Shown here: positions 38,901 through 47,128 of the stretch, one piece after another
Layout: each line of letters starts with the position of its first letter
Position numbering within the stretch: the first letter of the stretch is position 1
DNA from: Typha latifolia
Lineage: Eukaryota; Streptophyta; Magnoliopsida; Poales; Typhaceae
DNA length: 64,000 nt
Direction: 5' to 3'
Assembly: GCA_019914945.1 (NCBI GenBank)
Contig: CM034102.1
Coordinates: 10,343,501 to 10,407,500, forward strand
The notes under the pieces: model-generated
Told to the model about the DNA's origin: nothing
The model's input: only the letters and a program-made list of their open reading frames with translations
Database searches by the model: none
Made by a program: the position numbers and the translations under genes

Positions 38901-41570
38901 GATTCTTATGCTATGGATCATTACATATGAAAAAGCCAAATCTTGGTCGTACAAATGAATTGCTGCAGGACATAGTAATCTAGAGATAAAACAGTTTTGG
39001 CTTGAAAAATAATGTATAGAGGTGGCAGTATGTGTGTTGCATGAAGTAGTGATGTAGCTACATACATCCAAGGGGGAAGCCAAAACTGGGTCATACAAAT
39101 GAGTTGCTGCACCCCCTCTTTGATGGAAGTCTGGCTCTGCCCTTGATTGCGAGTTTATCTAGATGTGATTAATATTCCCTCTGCGAAAATGTACCATGAC
39201 AGATAGTAGTGTTATGCTAGATGCTAGATAATTTTCTGTTAAGTAGTTGTACACTATGCATTAAATTCAAAATTTTTTTTTCTGACTTTTCATTATCATA
39301 TCTACCAGGTAATTTTTGAAGGGGTATATGCATTACATCCTGTTATACGAAAATCACTCGACTTATGGATTGCAGTTGTAAGATTCAATTTCTGTTTCTT
39401 TATAACTTCCTGACCTTTCTTCGCTACTATATTGTTTACTTATTATATAGGTGAGTATATAGGTGAGAATGTTTTCCTATACTAATTGCTCTTTTTAATT
39501 TACATTAGGTTGGTGGTGTCCATTCTCATCTTATTGCAAGAGTTCAAAGAGACAAGAATCGTGTTGGTTGCTCCATATCTCAGAATGAAATAATGACTAC
39601 TGTGTTTCCCATGTTTCAGCAGAACATTGAACCACATCTTGTGCATGCACATGTTGGTACAACCATAACAACTCTATTTTTGTTTATCTTCTGTCATAAC
39701 TCATCACCATATTTCCTTTCACCACTGCTGTTCAAATTCTCAATGTCTTTTCTTCTAACCTTATCTTCATGAAAAGAAATTGAGTTTTGCCATTTTCTTT
39801 TTTTTATTCTTGCAGCTCAAGATTAGGAATGATTTTGATCCAGTGTTATCTCCCGAAAGTTCACTTTTCATACTGAAAAGCAACAAGAAGGTGTCCTATA
39901 ACAGCCTTTCTACTGAGCCAAATATTGTTGTATTATTATGGAATATTATCTTTTGTTTGATTCTTAGGTGACCTATCAAGACATATTGAAAGTGCTAGAT
40001 CCTGGGAAAGTTTGCAGCTCTGTCCAGAATTTTACTGACATCTATTTAAGACTTCCTGGAACACCTACAAATGGGAAACTAGCAGAAATTGAATGCATAC
40101 GTGTGAGAATATGTGAAGGAAGATTTGCATTGTTGATACGGGAGGTCAGTGAATTAATTGAGTCATTCTTTGTTCTTTCTTTTTGGTTGCAGGATCTGAC
40201 CTTTTGTTCTCTTAATTCTTTATTTTAGCCGATACGGGAGGGAAACTTTATTATACAACCTAAAGTTGATTTTGATATCAGTGTTAGCACTGTTGCTGGG
40301 CTTCTCAAGCTTGGGTAGGTGGTACAGAATTTTCTGAAATTTTCCTTGTTTTTATTCTTTACATGAAAATCAGTTTAATACTTTTCACCTGCCTGGAAAC
40401 TCCATTCTTCACCTATTTTGAAAACTTTCAGTCAAGTAGATGAATCATAGAAATTCTCAACCTTACATTCTTCTTTATCTATGGTTGATTTCTTGTTGAT
40501 GTGAAATTGCTGGCTGATGTGAAACATAAATAATTTGTTAATGGAATTTCCGATCCATGTGGTGGGGCTTATCTTTGTTCTACTCTGGCGATTTACTATA
40601 ATGAGGAAGGGATCCTCCAATACCCCACTGAAAGTTGGTATATATATTTCATTTTGATATGTATCTTCAAAATTATCACAAAGATATACATAGATGTATT
40701 TAAATATGAGTAACCATATATCTATATAATTGTAATGCTGAGGGCAAAGGCCTTTCTTATACCACAGGGGATTCAAATCTAGCACCTGAGGGACTGCCCC
40801 ATTGTTCATCACTTGGGTCTCACCTTTGCAATGAATATGTCGCATGGATTGTACTTAAATTATGCACTCTTAGGATCAAAGATTGTATCATAGGTTCCTG
40901 ACTTTGCATTTACATTTTGTCTTGCAAGTTACCAAGCTGTGGCATATATTGAAGCTTCTGCATTGATTTACCAAGATGGAAAGGTTTGTGGTTATTCGTA
41001 ATTATCTTGAATGATCATCATTTTCTTTTAATTCTTATGGAAATTTATAAATAAACACCTTTCATGTTTCATTTAGTATCACTTACATCCTATCTTTTGG
41101 ACTTTCATGATATTACCCTATCTTTTGTTTCTATTACTTGAAAAATATCCTAAGTAAAATTTAAGCTAGCATTGGCTAACTTAATGGTACAAAAGAAAAA
41201 GATGGTTGTGTTTCTTTTATTTTTCAATTGCAATTACTTTAACCTATTCCTGCAGTAACTATAAATTAGGAAGACTAGCGAGAGGGTGCTTTTAGGCAAT
41301 AAAAGAAATGGCAGTGGTTGGACCATGAAGAGGTGTCTAAATATAATACACACAAAATACAGGGTATTATTTATAGATTTCCTGATTTATTATATTCATA
41401 GAACACTTCCCTTCCTAATAAATTAGACATGCTATATTGTTTCTTGATTTATTAGATTATGATCCCAATCTGCTATGCTTATACTACAAGTGTCGTTTCT
41501 CTGACAGCTTCTCACCTTGATTAGATTGGTTTAGGCTGAAGTGAATCATCAAGATTGATAAGGTTGTAAA

Positions 41571-41602
<32 letters not shown>

Positions 41603-41619
41603 TATATTTGTATAGATAT

Positions 41620-41682
<63 letters not shown>

Positions 41683-44600
41683 AATTTAGAGTTCGAGAGG
41701 TTTAGACCTTAGAGGGAACGGTTTGGGGGCCCGGAGGTTGGAAGAAAGGGCATGAAGACGGAGTGGGAGATAGAGGTAGAGACCCACAAACTACTGAATC
41801 ATATTGTGAAGTACTCTGATCTTTCCACGATTTGTGTTGTTTCTAGCACATTTGCAGTCTAATAAGATAGATTGACTTTAGTACAGAAAATGAGAAAATA
41901 TTGCCCAGCAAACTTACATGTATTTTGTGTCATATGTTTTATTACTTTATCTGTTTACGTTCTGGCTGCCAATTTATGCTATACTAGATTTAGTTGCATT
42001 TGATTCGAATTAAGAGAAAGAAAACTAGTTGGGTTTGTGAAATTAAGTTAGAGAAAATGCGAGATTACCATCAGGAAGTGTCATTTTAGGAAAACTAGTT
42101 GTCTTTCCTAGAAGTTTCACACATTTACTGTTTGGAAGAAAAATACTCTTAGTAGTTATGGTTATAGTTTCAACAATCATACTCTCGAAAATCTTATAAG
42201 TCATGAGTTTTGTGTTTTAAGACTCTCTCTCTCTCGTATTTTGTTAGACAGAAATGACTTTTAGAGTTAGAAGTTAGAACAGTAATGGATTAAATAATAG
42301 GATTGGTAGGTCTAATAAAATTTGATTGCTGTAGCCCTATCTGTTCCTTTTGCTTTGACACCATGTTCTCCAAAAGCTTAAGCAGATCAGCAGTTGTGAG
42401 TTGTACTTTCTATGATAATTAATTGGATTTTATCTCCATCTAATGTTTTTCCTGAAGAATGATTTAATATGCTTTAGCTGTTATTTCCTTAGAGGTTTGC
42501 CTTCTTAAGATCTTTAGTAATGTCTCCAATATGTACAGGGCCAATGCTACTGTCTAAAACTGTCTTGTTAAAGAATGCGAGTAGTTGACTTTTGTAACTC
42601 AGTCTTCTACATATACCTACCCCACTTGTGACCTCAAATATCTTCTTAAAATTAAGAATTGTAAATATTAAGGAAACATTAAATTTTAAATTGCTTTAGA
42701 GTTAAACTGTTGTGAGGGAACAACATTGACTAATTCTAAAAGAAGAGTTTTTCAAAGCAAAATGATAAAGAGCATCCTAGTGCATGATGCCCTACCTATG
42801 AGGGATCTTAAGAAGGAAGGCATAGACAGACTTACACCGTTACCTTCATTATGAAGAGGCTGTTTGAAGCCACATATTCAGTTCTACACTAATTTTTTTT
42901 CTTTTCCCTGTATGTTGCATCCAAAACTATAAAAATAAGATACCTATTTAAGAAGCCCTTTGCTAAACAGCACATTCTTAATATAATGGTTGTGAGCATC
43001 TTAATTGTTATTGCTTCTTATAAGAGTCTTTGCTCCATACTGGGTAAAAACAAATGGGAGAGTTTTTTTTTTAAAAATGAGGATAAAGCTCCAAAAAATG
43101 GCCTCATGATAAGGATTTTGAGGATACGGGAAGGGAAGGTTTCCCTGCTTCTTCTTTAAGACATTCCATGGTTGTAAAAGGGTCATTTTTTTTTTGTGCT
43201 TATTCCTTTCTACTCCGTTGTAGATTCTTATTGAAGTTGATCATCTACAAGCTGTTCCCAGTCCTTACCTTCAAATCAAAGGAACAAACAAAGAAATAGT
43301 TTCCAGTGCTGCATCAATTCTCTGTTTGGATGGTTCATACACCACAAAGGTTTGTTTTTCAGGAAAAATTGTCAGTCTATATCAATCATATATTTGCTTC
43401 TCTTTCCTTTGTGCAATCTTTTAAAGACGTTTTGATAACATATATATTTTCTTTATATTTCAGAGTTATCTTCAAATTATTCTTGAGAGCTTGTCGGCAG
43501 TTGAAAAAGGATCAAATGGTATTCATAATCAACAAGCTGCAAGGCTACAGGAACTAGTAGATTTTATTCAATCTCAAGTATGTTATCTTACAAGTTATTT
43601 CTGCATCATAATATGATGGCAATTGCCAATTAGTTCTTTTGAGATGTCATATAGTAACGTATCATTTGTCTGATGTGGACATTAGTGACATATTACACAG
43701 GCGCATGTATCAGTGCAGTTCCTCCTTCAAGAAATTAGTCTTAAGTTAATTATTTTTATTATACGTTTGCTTTTTTATGGTGTTTAGGGTTATATTTGCT
43801 TTTTCACAATTGTTTAGGGTGCTATTTGCTTATTGTCATTTGTAAGGTCTATATATAGGCCAACTTTTACTTAATCAGGGTTAATAAAAAAATTAAAATT
43901 TTTTGAGATCTCCAATGTGAGTTTTGGGTGTGAAACCCTAGTTGAGAATGGAAGTGTGAAATCCCATTTTTTTTCTCTTTCTTTCATCATCATCGTTTCT
44001 AGAATCCTAACGATCCATTTGTTTCACATCAGTGTCACTATTTATTATGATATAATTATCTCCTGCTCAGTCATTCCCACTAGCATTATTGACTACAATT
44101 ATGGTGCATCCACTAATATCATGCTGTTTGTTGTAAGTTATCATTTCATTAGAGGGGAATACTGAAAAAAAAAGAACTTGTCATGAGAATCCTGTAATCA
44201 TTTGGATTCCCATTTCAGAGAAGTTTATCTATGGTTTACTTTTGGGATTTGAAACTGGTTATACTCGAGATTATTTCACACGTGGAATAGTGCCAAAAGA
44301 AATAACAATTCCTATTTAATATAACCAAATTGAGGGATTTATTCTAGGAGTAATTATTTCTATATTCACCTGTATTCTGGAACAAAAATCTAATAATTAC
44401 CTTTGATGTGACATAAAGTGAAGAAAAATATGAAAAAATAATTAAATTTTTTTAATGAAATTACAAGAAATAATTTATGGTTTAATATGAAGTAAATTGA
44501 TAAGTTAGATATCAAAGATAAGTTAATAATTGAATTAATTTGTGATGTAAAATATAATTTTAATAAATAATGTTTGTATTCTAGAATATAACTATTATCA

Positions 44601-45391
44601 TGTTTAGCCCTTATTTTAGAATAAGGGTTGTATTCCAGAACAAAGGAAAAGTTATTTATAAAGTGAACGGAGGCTAATATAATCGGGATTCTGGTAAGTG
44701 GTAACAAGTGGAAAGTTTTTCGTGAGATTGCTTTTTGTTTCTTCTCTCTCCATTTGATATTCCTGAAGGATGAAATACAGGTGGATTGTTCATCCACCAG
44801 TTGAATAAATTATTGAGCTTATTAGGACATGGAGAGTCATTTCTTCATAAGGGAGAAAATGATCATATATGACAAGAATTTTGATACAAACGGGGACAGA
44901 TACTTTTTATATGTGGTTAAAGAAAGTGGTTACTGTAATCCCTTTGAATAGTGGTTTACCTTGTTTGAAAATTCATTGTCTGCTGGTTGTTTTCCTTCAT
45001 TAATATTTTCTCTCTGTTTTGCATAATCCATTAAAGAACACGCAGGGAGGAAGTTTGAGTCCAGAATCTTCACTAGGTAGAGAAATTTCACCAACGGATG
45101 GTGTACTTGAAGATTTGCAATGTAGGATTAGGAAGCTTGAAAGATGGAATACTGTAAATATGGTAACTATTTCTCTTTGATTATTTACTTACAGAACTTC
45201 ATTATTTATTCAGTATGTATAAGCCTTGCATTTTCTAAAAGGAAGAAGTGTATGCCATGCAATACCATCGTTCCTTATTGTACCTTTCTCTTTTTAGATT
45301 GTTTAGCGTTGCTTTGTTTTTGCAGGTTCTCTGGACTATCTTGATGTCTGCTCTTGTTGGTTATTCATTATACCAAAGGAAGCGCCACTGA
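11728..45391 (+). CDS. Tandem uridine kinase-like/CYTH protein, tail-anchored (uridine-cytidine kinase C-like), 26 exons
   Basis: Exons: 11728-11859, 11975-12090, 12168-12294, 12965-13063, 13180-13248, 13327-13461, 13544-13612, 17115-17170, 17382-17541, 21052-21216, 30338-30422, 30511-30714, 30852-30943, 31029-31071, 33478-33635, 36584-36694, 39309-39377, 39509-39652, 39816-39890, 39968-40144, 40229-40314, 40929-40983, 43224-43349, 43464-43577, 45046-45162, 45326-45391. The join is 2,850 nt (949 residues plus TGA), open throughout, with GT/AG at every intron. Exon 25 could start at 45037 instead, adding NTQ. Domains: P-loop kinase 1 (about 45-249), CYTH 1 (about 269-410), P-loop kinase 2 (about 478-703), CYTH 2 (about 725-870), coiled coil (about 910-924), C-terminal membrane anchor (929-945) and a basic tail. 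Arabidopsis TTM1/TTM2 have one kinase plus one CYTH unit, act on pyrophosphate and are tail-anchored in the mitochondrial outer membrane. The same membrane and a phosphate-ester substrate are inferred here, not shown. Introns reach 9.1 kb because of TEs. Confidence 0.93.
11975..13612 (+). other. Kinase-like domain 1 (exons 2-7)
   Basis: Walker A GPSGSGKS spans residues 75-82. It is followed by VVISMEDYRLG, then VVIVDGAYALH (Walker B-like), VGGVHFSLLSKVRHDIG, and FPLFRKHIEPDLHHAQIRIN. This series follows the phosphoribulokinase/uridine kinase fold. The Asp that starts the SxDxF/Y motif in true uridine kinases is Glu here (SMEDY), so nucleoside kinase activity is doubtful. Confidence 0.85.
14213..15171 (+). 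mobile_element. Nested LTR remnant with primer-binding site (element C)
   Basis: Begins TGATACGATTC and ends GATCGTATCA, with an exact AATAA duplication at 14208-14212 and 15172-15176. An earlier copy of the same end (GATCGTATCA) finishes at 15129 and is followed after three bases by TGGTATCAGAGC (15133-15144). The simplest reading is one LTR (14213-15129), the primer-binding site, and the last few bases of the other LTR, with the whole internal region deleted. It sits inside B1, so it is younger than B1. Confidence 0.75.
14322..14535. repeat. Cluster of GTTCGAAC palindromes in the nested LTR
   Basis: GTTCGAAC (mostly GCGTTCGAACGC or AGTTCGAACGTG) occurs six times in about 215 bp, along with several one-armed GTTCGC or GTGAACG variants. 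The stretch is CpG-rich against an AT-rich background. It lies in the upstream half of the LTR, where promoter elements would be expected. Confidence 0.7.
18420..18760 (-). pseudogene. Captured 5' fragment resembling an ATL-type RING-H2 ligase gene
   Basis: The minus-strand open frame from ATG at 18760 has a serine-rich start, a strong hydrophobic segment at residues 36-58 (SLLMLIHVFLFFILLCFLSI), a basic patch LHRRRL, then SSLDPTILASFPMLPFG at 88-104. ATL E3 ligases have exactly this order: one membrane segment, basic patch, and the GLD motif (GLDPxxIxxFPxFxY). The frame then runs into the hAT terminal repeats, so the RING-H2 finger is missing. The ATL assignment is from recalled family features only. 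It lies antisense to the host gene. Confidence 0.5.
19191..19217. repeat. (AT)n microsatellite inside the hAT element
   Basis: Thirteen AT units between the captured fragment and the right sub-terminal repeats. Confidence 0.95.
19401..21051. other. Remainder of intron 9
   Basis: No gene recognised. Plus-strand open frames at 20242-20535 and 20426-20797 (123 codons, Lys-rich) show no known domain and start or end without splice logic. They may be retrotransposon debris. Confidence 0.45.
21217..23400. other. Start of intron 10, AT-rich
   Basis: No coding sequence. Two short direct repeats near 22180-22290 and 22305-22390 share (A/C)TTGCATYGGTTAG or CATTGGTTAG, then TTTTAACTAAG and a CATCTTC motif. 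Otherwise nothing recognised. Confidence 0.45.
23401..23586. repeat. Left part of a diverged direct duplication (partner 25561-25806)
   Basis: AATGACCT, ATTAAAGATA, ATTATTCAACACATAAT, AGTGATA/GGA, AGACTT and ATGTTGCAT follow in the same order and spacing as in 25561-25806. Sequence belonging to the same unit resumes at about 25013. Confidence 0.6.
23590..25010 (-). mobile_element. Insertion with degraded TE-like coding remnant
   Basis: This block interrupts one copy of the duplication, so it is probably a later insertion. Minus-strand translation gives broken acidic and low-complexity text (DDDTQSGTSGGDDRDNRDE near 24110; KFIVEEARVINVEGWAAKYV near 24500), reminiscent of uncharacterised transposon proteins. 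Stops and frameshifts are frequent. The superfamily was not determined and no clear ends were found. Confidence 0.35.
24150..24285. repeat. Four degenerate ~34-bp tandem units
   Basis: GGTCGTGAAGATGATCTAGC, GGTCATGAAGATGACC, CGGCATGATCTAGC and AGTCGAGAAGATGATCC succeed each other at about 28-36-bp spacing, each followed by a CTAGTAA-like spacer. Confidence 0.55.
25120..25450. repeat. Purine-rich (GA/GAAA) low-complexity tract
   Basis: Long runs of GAAAGA, GAGAGA and GAAAAA. GATCGG-type words surround it on both sides. Confidence 0.8.
25561..25985. repeat. Uninterrupted partner of the intron 10 duplication
   Basis: 25561-25806 matches 23401-23586. 25887-25985 (TGGATTAAACTATTTTAATT, ATATTATTTAAAAATAT, TTCTAAAAATTTAGAAAAAA) matches 25013-25110. 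Here the two parts are about 80 bp apart instead of 1.4 kb. Confidence 0.6.
26130..26315. repeat. GC-rich GGCACG/CGTGCC inverted-repeat segment
   Basis: GGCACG, CGTGCC, GCACGGGCCGTGC and TGCTGGTCAGCA words alternate, giving many short palindromes. Similar words occur at 17935-18040 and 24890-25020. Probably pieces of a DNA transposon's sub-terminal repeats. The short open frames here are by-products. Confidence 0.45.
26316..27956. other. Intron 10, unassigned
   Basis: No gene or clear repeat recognised. Confidence 0.5.
27962..30068. mobile_element. Family B LTR, copy B2, in intron 10
   Basis: Starts TGTCACGACCC and ends TTCTTACA, flanked by an exact AAATG duplication (27957-27961 and 30069-30073). 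It shares its first 300 bp and its central TCACATCAACTAGAAG/CTCAAG/AGAGTCACCT zone with B1 but lacks element C. A GA microsatellite lies at about 29885-29913. The GC-rich stretch 29300-29660 gives short open frames without domains. The right end sits 264 bp before exon 11. Confidence 0.8.
31601..31870. mobile_element. Truncated family B LTR start, copy B3, in intron 14
   Basis: TGTCACAACC, AATCATAATCGGCCATGT, CTTGAGGTACATGAAGC and ACATAAAGACCAAAA parallel the first ~270 bp of B1 and B2. After about 31870 the match stops, so this is a truncated copy without a visible right end. Confidence 0.6.
31871..36583. other. Introns 14 and 15 (with exon 15 between), unassigned
   Basis: Apart from exon 15 (33478-33635) there is only AT-rich intron DNA. 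A short tandem of ATAAACTTTGAAGTT (about 31870 and 31908) lies next to B3. Open frames at 32183-32371, 33157-33381, 34426-34665, 35223-35528 and 36101-36367 show no domains. Confidence 0.5.
37369..38514 (+). mobile_element. Candidate LTR in intron 16, followed by primer-binding site
   Basis: The right end GGGTTGCATCA finishes at 38514. TGGTATCAGAGC follows at 38519-38530. A partial second site-like unit (GATATCGGAGCTAGTTGGAC) comes 32 bp later. The left end is uncertain; TGATGTAGGATA at 37369 would pair with ...TGCATCA. A run of 21 T lies at 37948-37968. No gag or pol frame and no second LTR were found, so this is a decayed insertion. Confidence 0.5.
38515..39308. other. Rest of intron 16, possible retrotransposon internal debris
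   Basis: Sequence after the primer-binding site has no open frame of note. A short repeated phrase (TCTTGGTCGTACAAATGAATTGCTGCA near 38940 and AACTGGGTCATACAAATGAGTTGCTGCA near 39085 in diverged form) marks a 145-bp direct duplication. Confidence 0.4.
40984..43223. other. Intron 22
   Basis: Contains the microsatellites at 41570-41677. Otherwise AT-rich, with no gene recognised. Confidence 0.5.
41570..41677. repeat. Compound microsatellite (AC)n-(AT)n-(GA)n
   Basis: About (AC)10 at 41570-41589, (AT)n at 41590-41602 and about (GA)27 at 41622-41677. Length-variable in principle. Confidence 0.95.
45326..45391 (+). other. C-terminal tail-anchor exon
   Basis: VLWTILMSALVGYSLYQ is a single hydrophobic segment followed by RKRH and the stop, preceded by the heptad-like LEDLQCRIRKLERW. 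A short hydrophobic helix with a basic tail is the usual signal for mitochondrial or ER outer-face tail anchoring. Confidence 0.85.
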
Positions 45392-45660
45392 CCAGTTCTT
45401 TTGCCTAAGCTAACAGTGCATAACGTTACATTGTCCTCCAACTCACTCATTAGACGGACTCGAAATCTACGAGGTGCTAAAGAAATACTCTAGCATTAGA
45501 TTGCTAGCTTATTCTAATTAGTTTTATCTTACATTTTTCATGTAAGCATTCTCTCCTTTTCATACAGGGTTTCCGTACTTTGCTGTATCATAAAGGATGC
45601 GACGTCACAGAAACAGCTGACCCCTTTTTGGCAAGTAATTAATCCCAAATAATTTATAGC
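45392..45660 (+). other. Probable 3' untranslated region of the kinase-CYTH gene
   Basis: Non-coding sequence after the stop. AAATAATTTATAG near 45647 is a weak polyadenylation-like signal. A possible spliced intron (GTGCTAAAG at 45473 to TTTCATACAG at 45567) cannot be confirmed. Confidence 0.35.
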
Positions 45661-46093
45661 AGCATGGTCGCAATCATAACAGATTCATGCTGTACTGCCC
45701 AATACGCCACAAGCCAGAAAATTGGTAGTCAGTGCTTTCTTTCTTTTTTTTAAAATTTATTTATATAGGCAAAATTTGTATGATAGTGATGATTTCTACA
45801 AAATGCAATCAGTGCATATAACCTTATTTAAGAGGTGCACTCACTGAATTTATGGCTATTGATTGCCAGAGCAAACTGTAAGATCAATGAGATTACGTTA
45901 ATTAAATAAAAAAGAAGTTTATAGCAAAATCAAGTTCATTTTGAATCAAAATTACTGGTTTGTTGCATTGGTGATCTTTTGGAAATTTGAGGGGTTGAAA
46001 TGATCTTAATACAGTTTTCACATTCATATTGCTGATTCACTCTTGTTATAAGCACATAAACCAAGTTGATTATCTTAGGCTGTGAACATTTGT

Positions 46094-46830
46094 GGAATAA
46101 GAGTGGAATAGATATAACTATTCTAATTTTTTTAAGCTATTTTAATGTTTAGTTCAATATTAGGAGTAATAATTATATTTGATGTGATATAAAGTCGATA
46201 TTTAAATATTAAAAAATAATGATATTGTATTGGGAATTTGAACAAAATGATAGAAATGCTCTTGATTATATGTTAATGTAGTAATTATAAAAAATATTTT
46301 TCCAAAATGATATTATTATTTATTATAAATACCGGCTTAAAATGCTTTGTATATTCGCAATAAGAACAAATGTAGACTTACAAATGCATAACAGAGTATG
46401 ATAATGATAATGCATACAGTATATGACAGTGCATAGTAGTGCATGATAGTTTGTGACAATGCATTTTTTATGCAGTGATTATAGTGGCACTGCAGTGCAT
46501 GATAATGCGTGGCTATATAATGCGTGGCAATGTGTGACAATGCAATAAAATTATGGTGCATAATAATATGTACCTATACAGTGTGTGACAATGCAGTGGC
46601 AATATAGTGGTTATGTAGTGCGTGATAATGTATAGTAATATGTGGTTATACAATGATAGTATAGTGGCTACGAAGTCGTGATAATGCAAGGCAATATAGT
46701 ACAGGCTATATAGTCGTCAATGCATGGCAATATAGTAGCAATGCAATGGCAATCATAGCTATGCAGTGGCAATGGATGGCTATGCAATGGCAGTGCTTGG
46801 CTATGTAGTGGCAATGCGCTGTATACATAT
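46094..46830 (+). mobile_element. Element D copy 1, with TGCRTGGCAATG-type minisatellite
   Basis: The left part (GTGGAATAAGAGTGGAATAG, ATAACTATTCTAAT, TTAGTTCAATA, ATTATATTTGATGTGATATA, ACAAATGCATA) is repeated in reverse complement at 61105-61915. From about 46410 to 46825 it is built from 10-13-bp degenerate units such as TGCATGGCAATG, TGCAGTGGCAATG and TGTGTGACAATG. No coding frame. The ends are not precisely placed. It is probably a non-autonomous DNA element. Confidence 0.55.
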
Positions 46831-46978
46831 ATATGTATGAAAATTATACTTTATCTTGTGTTATTTGGCCTAATTGCACGGAATCTCCAGTACTTTCAAC
46901 TTAAACCATTAATCCCTATGATCCAGACTAAAGTCAACACGTCTAATGGAAAGGTAAATTATTTTTACACCGACATAT

Positions 46979-47117
46979 TAAGTCACGGTGAGTAGTATTT
47001 TTCTTTTTGCTGAAGGGGTTTGTCATATAAATATAGTTCTATGATGGAAAAAATTGGTCTATAGTTGGTACCATCAAATATGATGGAAAAGGTAATAACT
47101 GCATTTTGGTCCATATT
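46979..47117. repeat. Left copy of a ~140-bp duplication flanking LTR A3
   Basis: AGTTGGTACCATCAAATATG, ATGGAAAA and CTGCATTTTGGTCCATAT are shared in order with 50593-50735. The two copies are diverged at many sites. Confidence 0.7.
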
Positions 47118-47128
47118 ATGGGGTTATG

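Larger units (their letters stand above)
30852..39890 (+). other. Kinase-like domain 2 (exons 13-19)
   Basis: APMPDSYDLDRGLLLSVQAI leads into Walker A GPSGSGKT at residues 519-526. VISLESYYKP, VIFEGVYALHP, VGGVHSHLIARVQRD and FPMFQQNIEPHLVHAHLKIR match domain 1 position by position. As in domain 1, Glu stands where uridine kinases have the catalytic Asp (SLESY). The donor after exon 18 (CAT|GTTGGT) is weak but is required by frame and family. Confidence 0.85.
39968..43577 (+). other. CYTH-like domain 2 (exons 20-24)
   Basis: FTDIYLRLPG resembles the DIYL variant of the CYTH signature in plant TTM1/2. Then come IRVRICEGRFALLIREPIRE, NFIIQPKVDFD, VAGLLKLGYQAVAYIEAS, ILIEVDHLQ, YLQIKG and TTKSYLQIILE. 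The basic/acidic alternation expected of a triphosphate tunnel is present. Confidence 0.85.

Noticed and set aside
40432..40845. 137-codon minus-strand frame in intron 21
   Set aside because: Antisense to an intron, no domain, no splice context and AT-driven composition.
44390..44797. 135-codon minus-strand frame in intron 24
   Set aside because: Lys/Ile/Phe-rich product of AT-rich DNA with no recognisable domain. The DNA has some TTATTCTAGAATAA-type words like element D but no clear boundaries.
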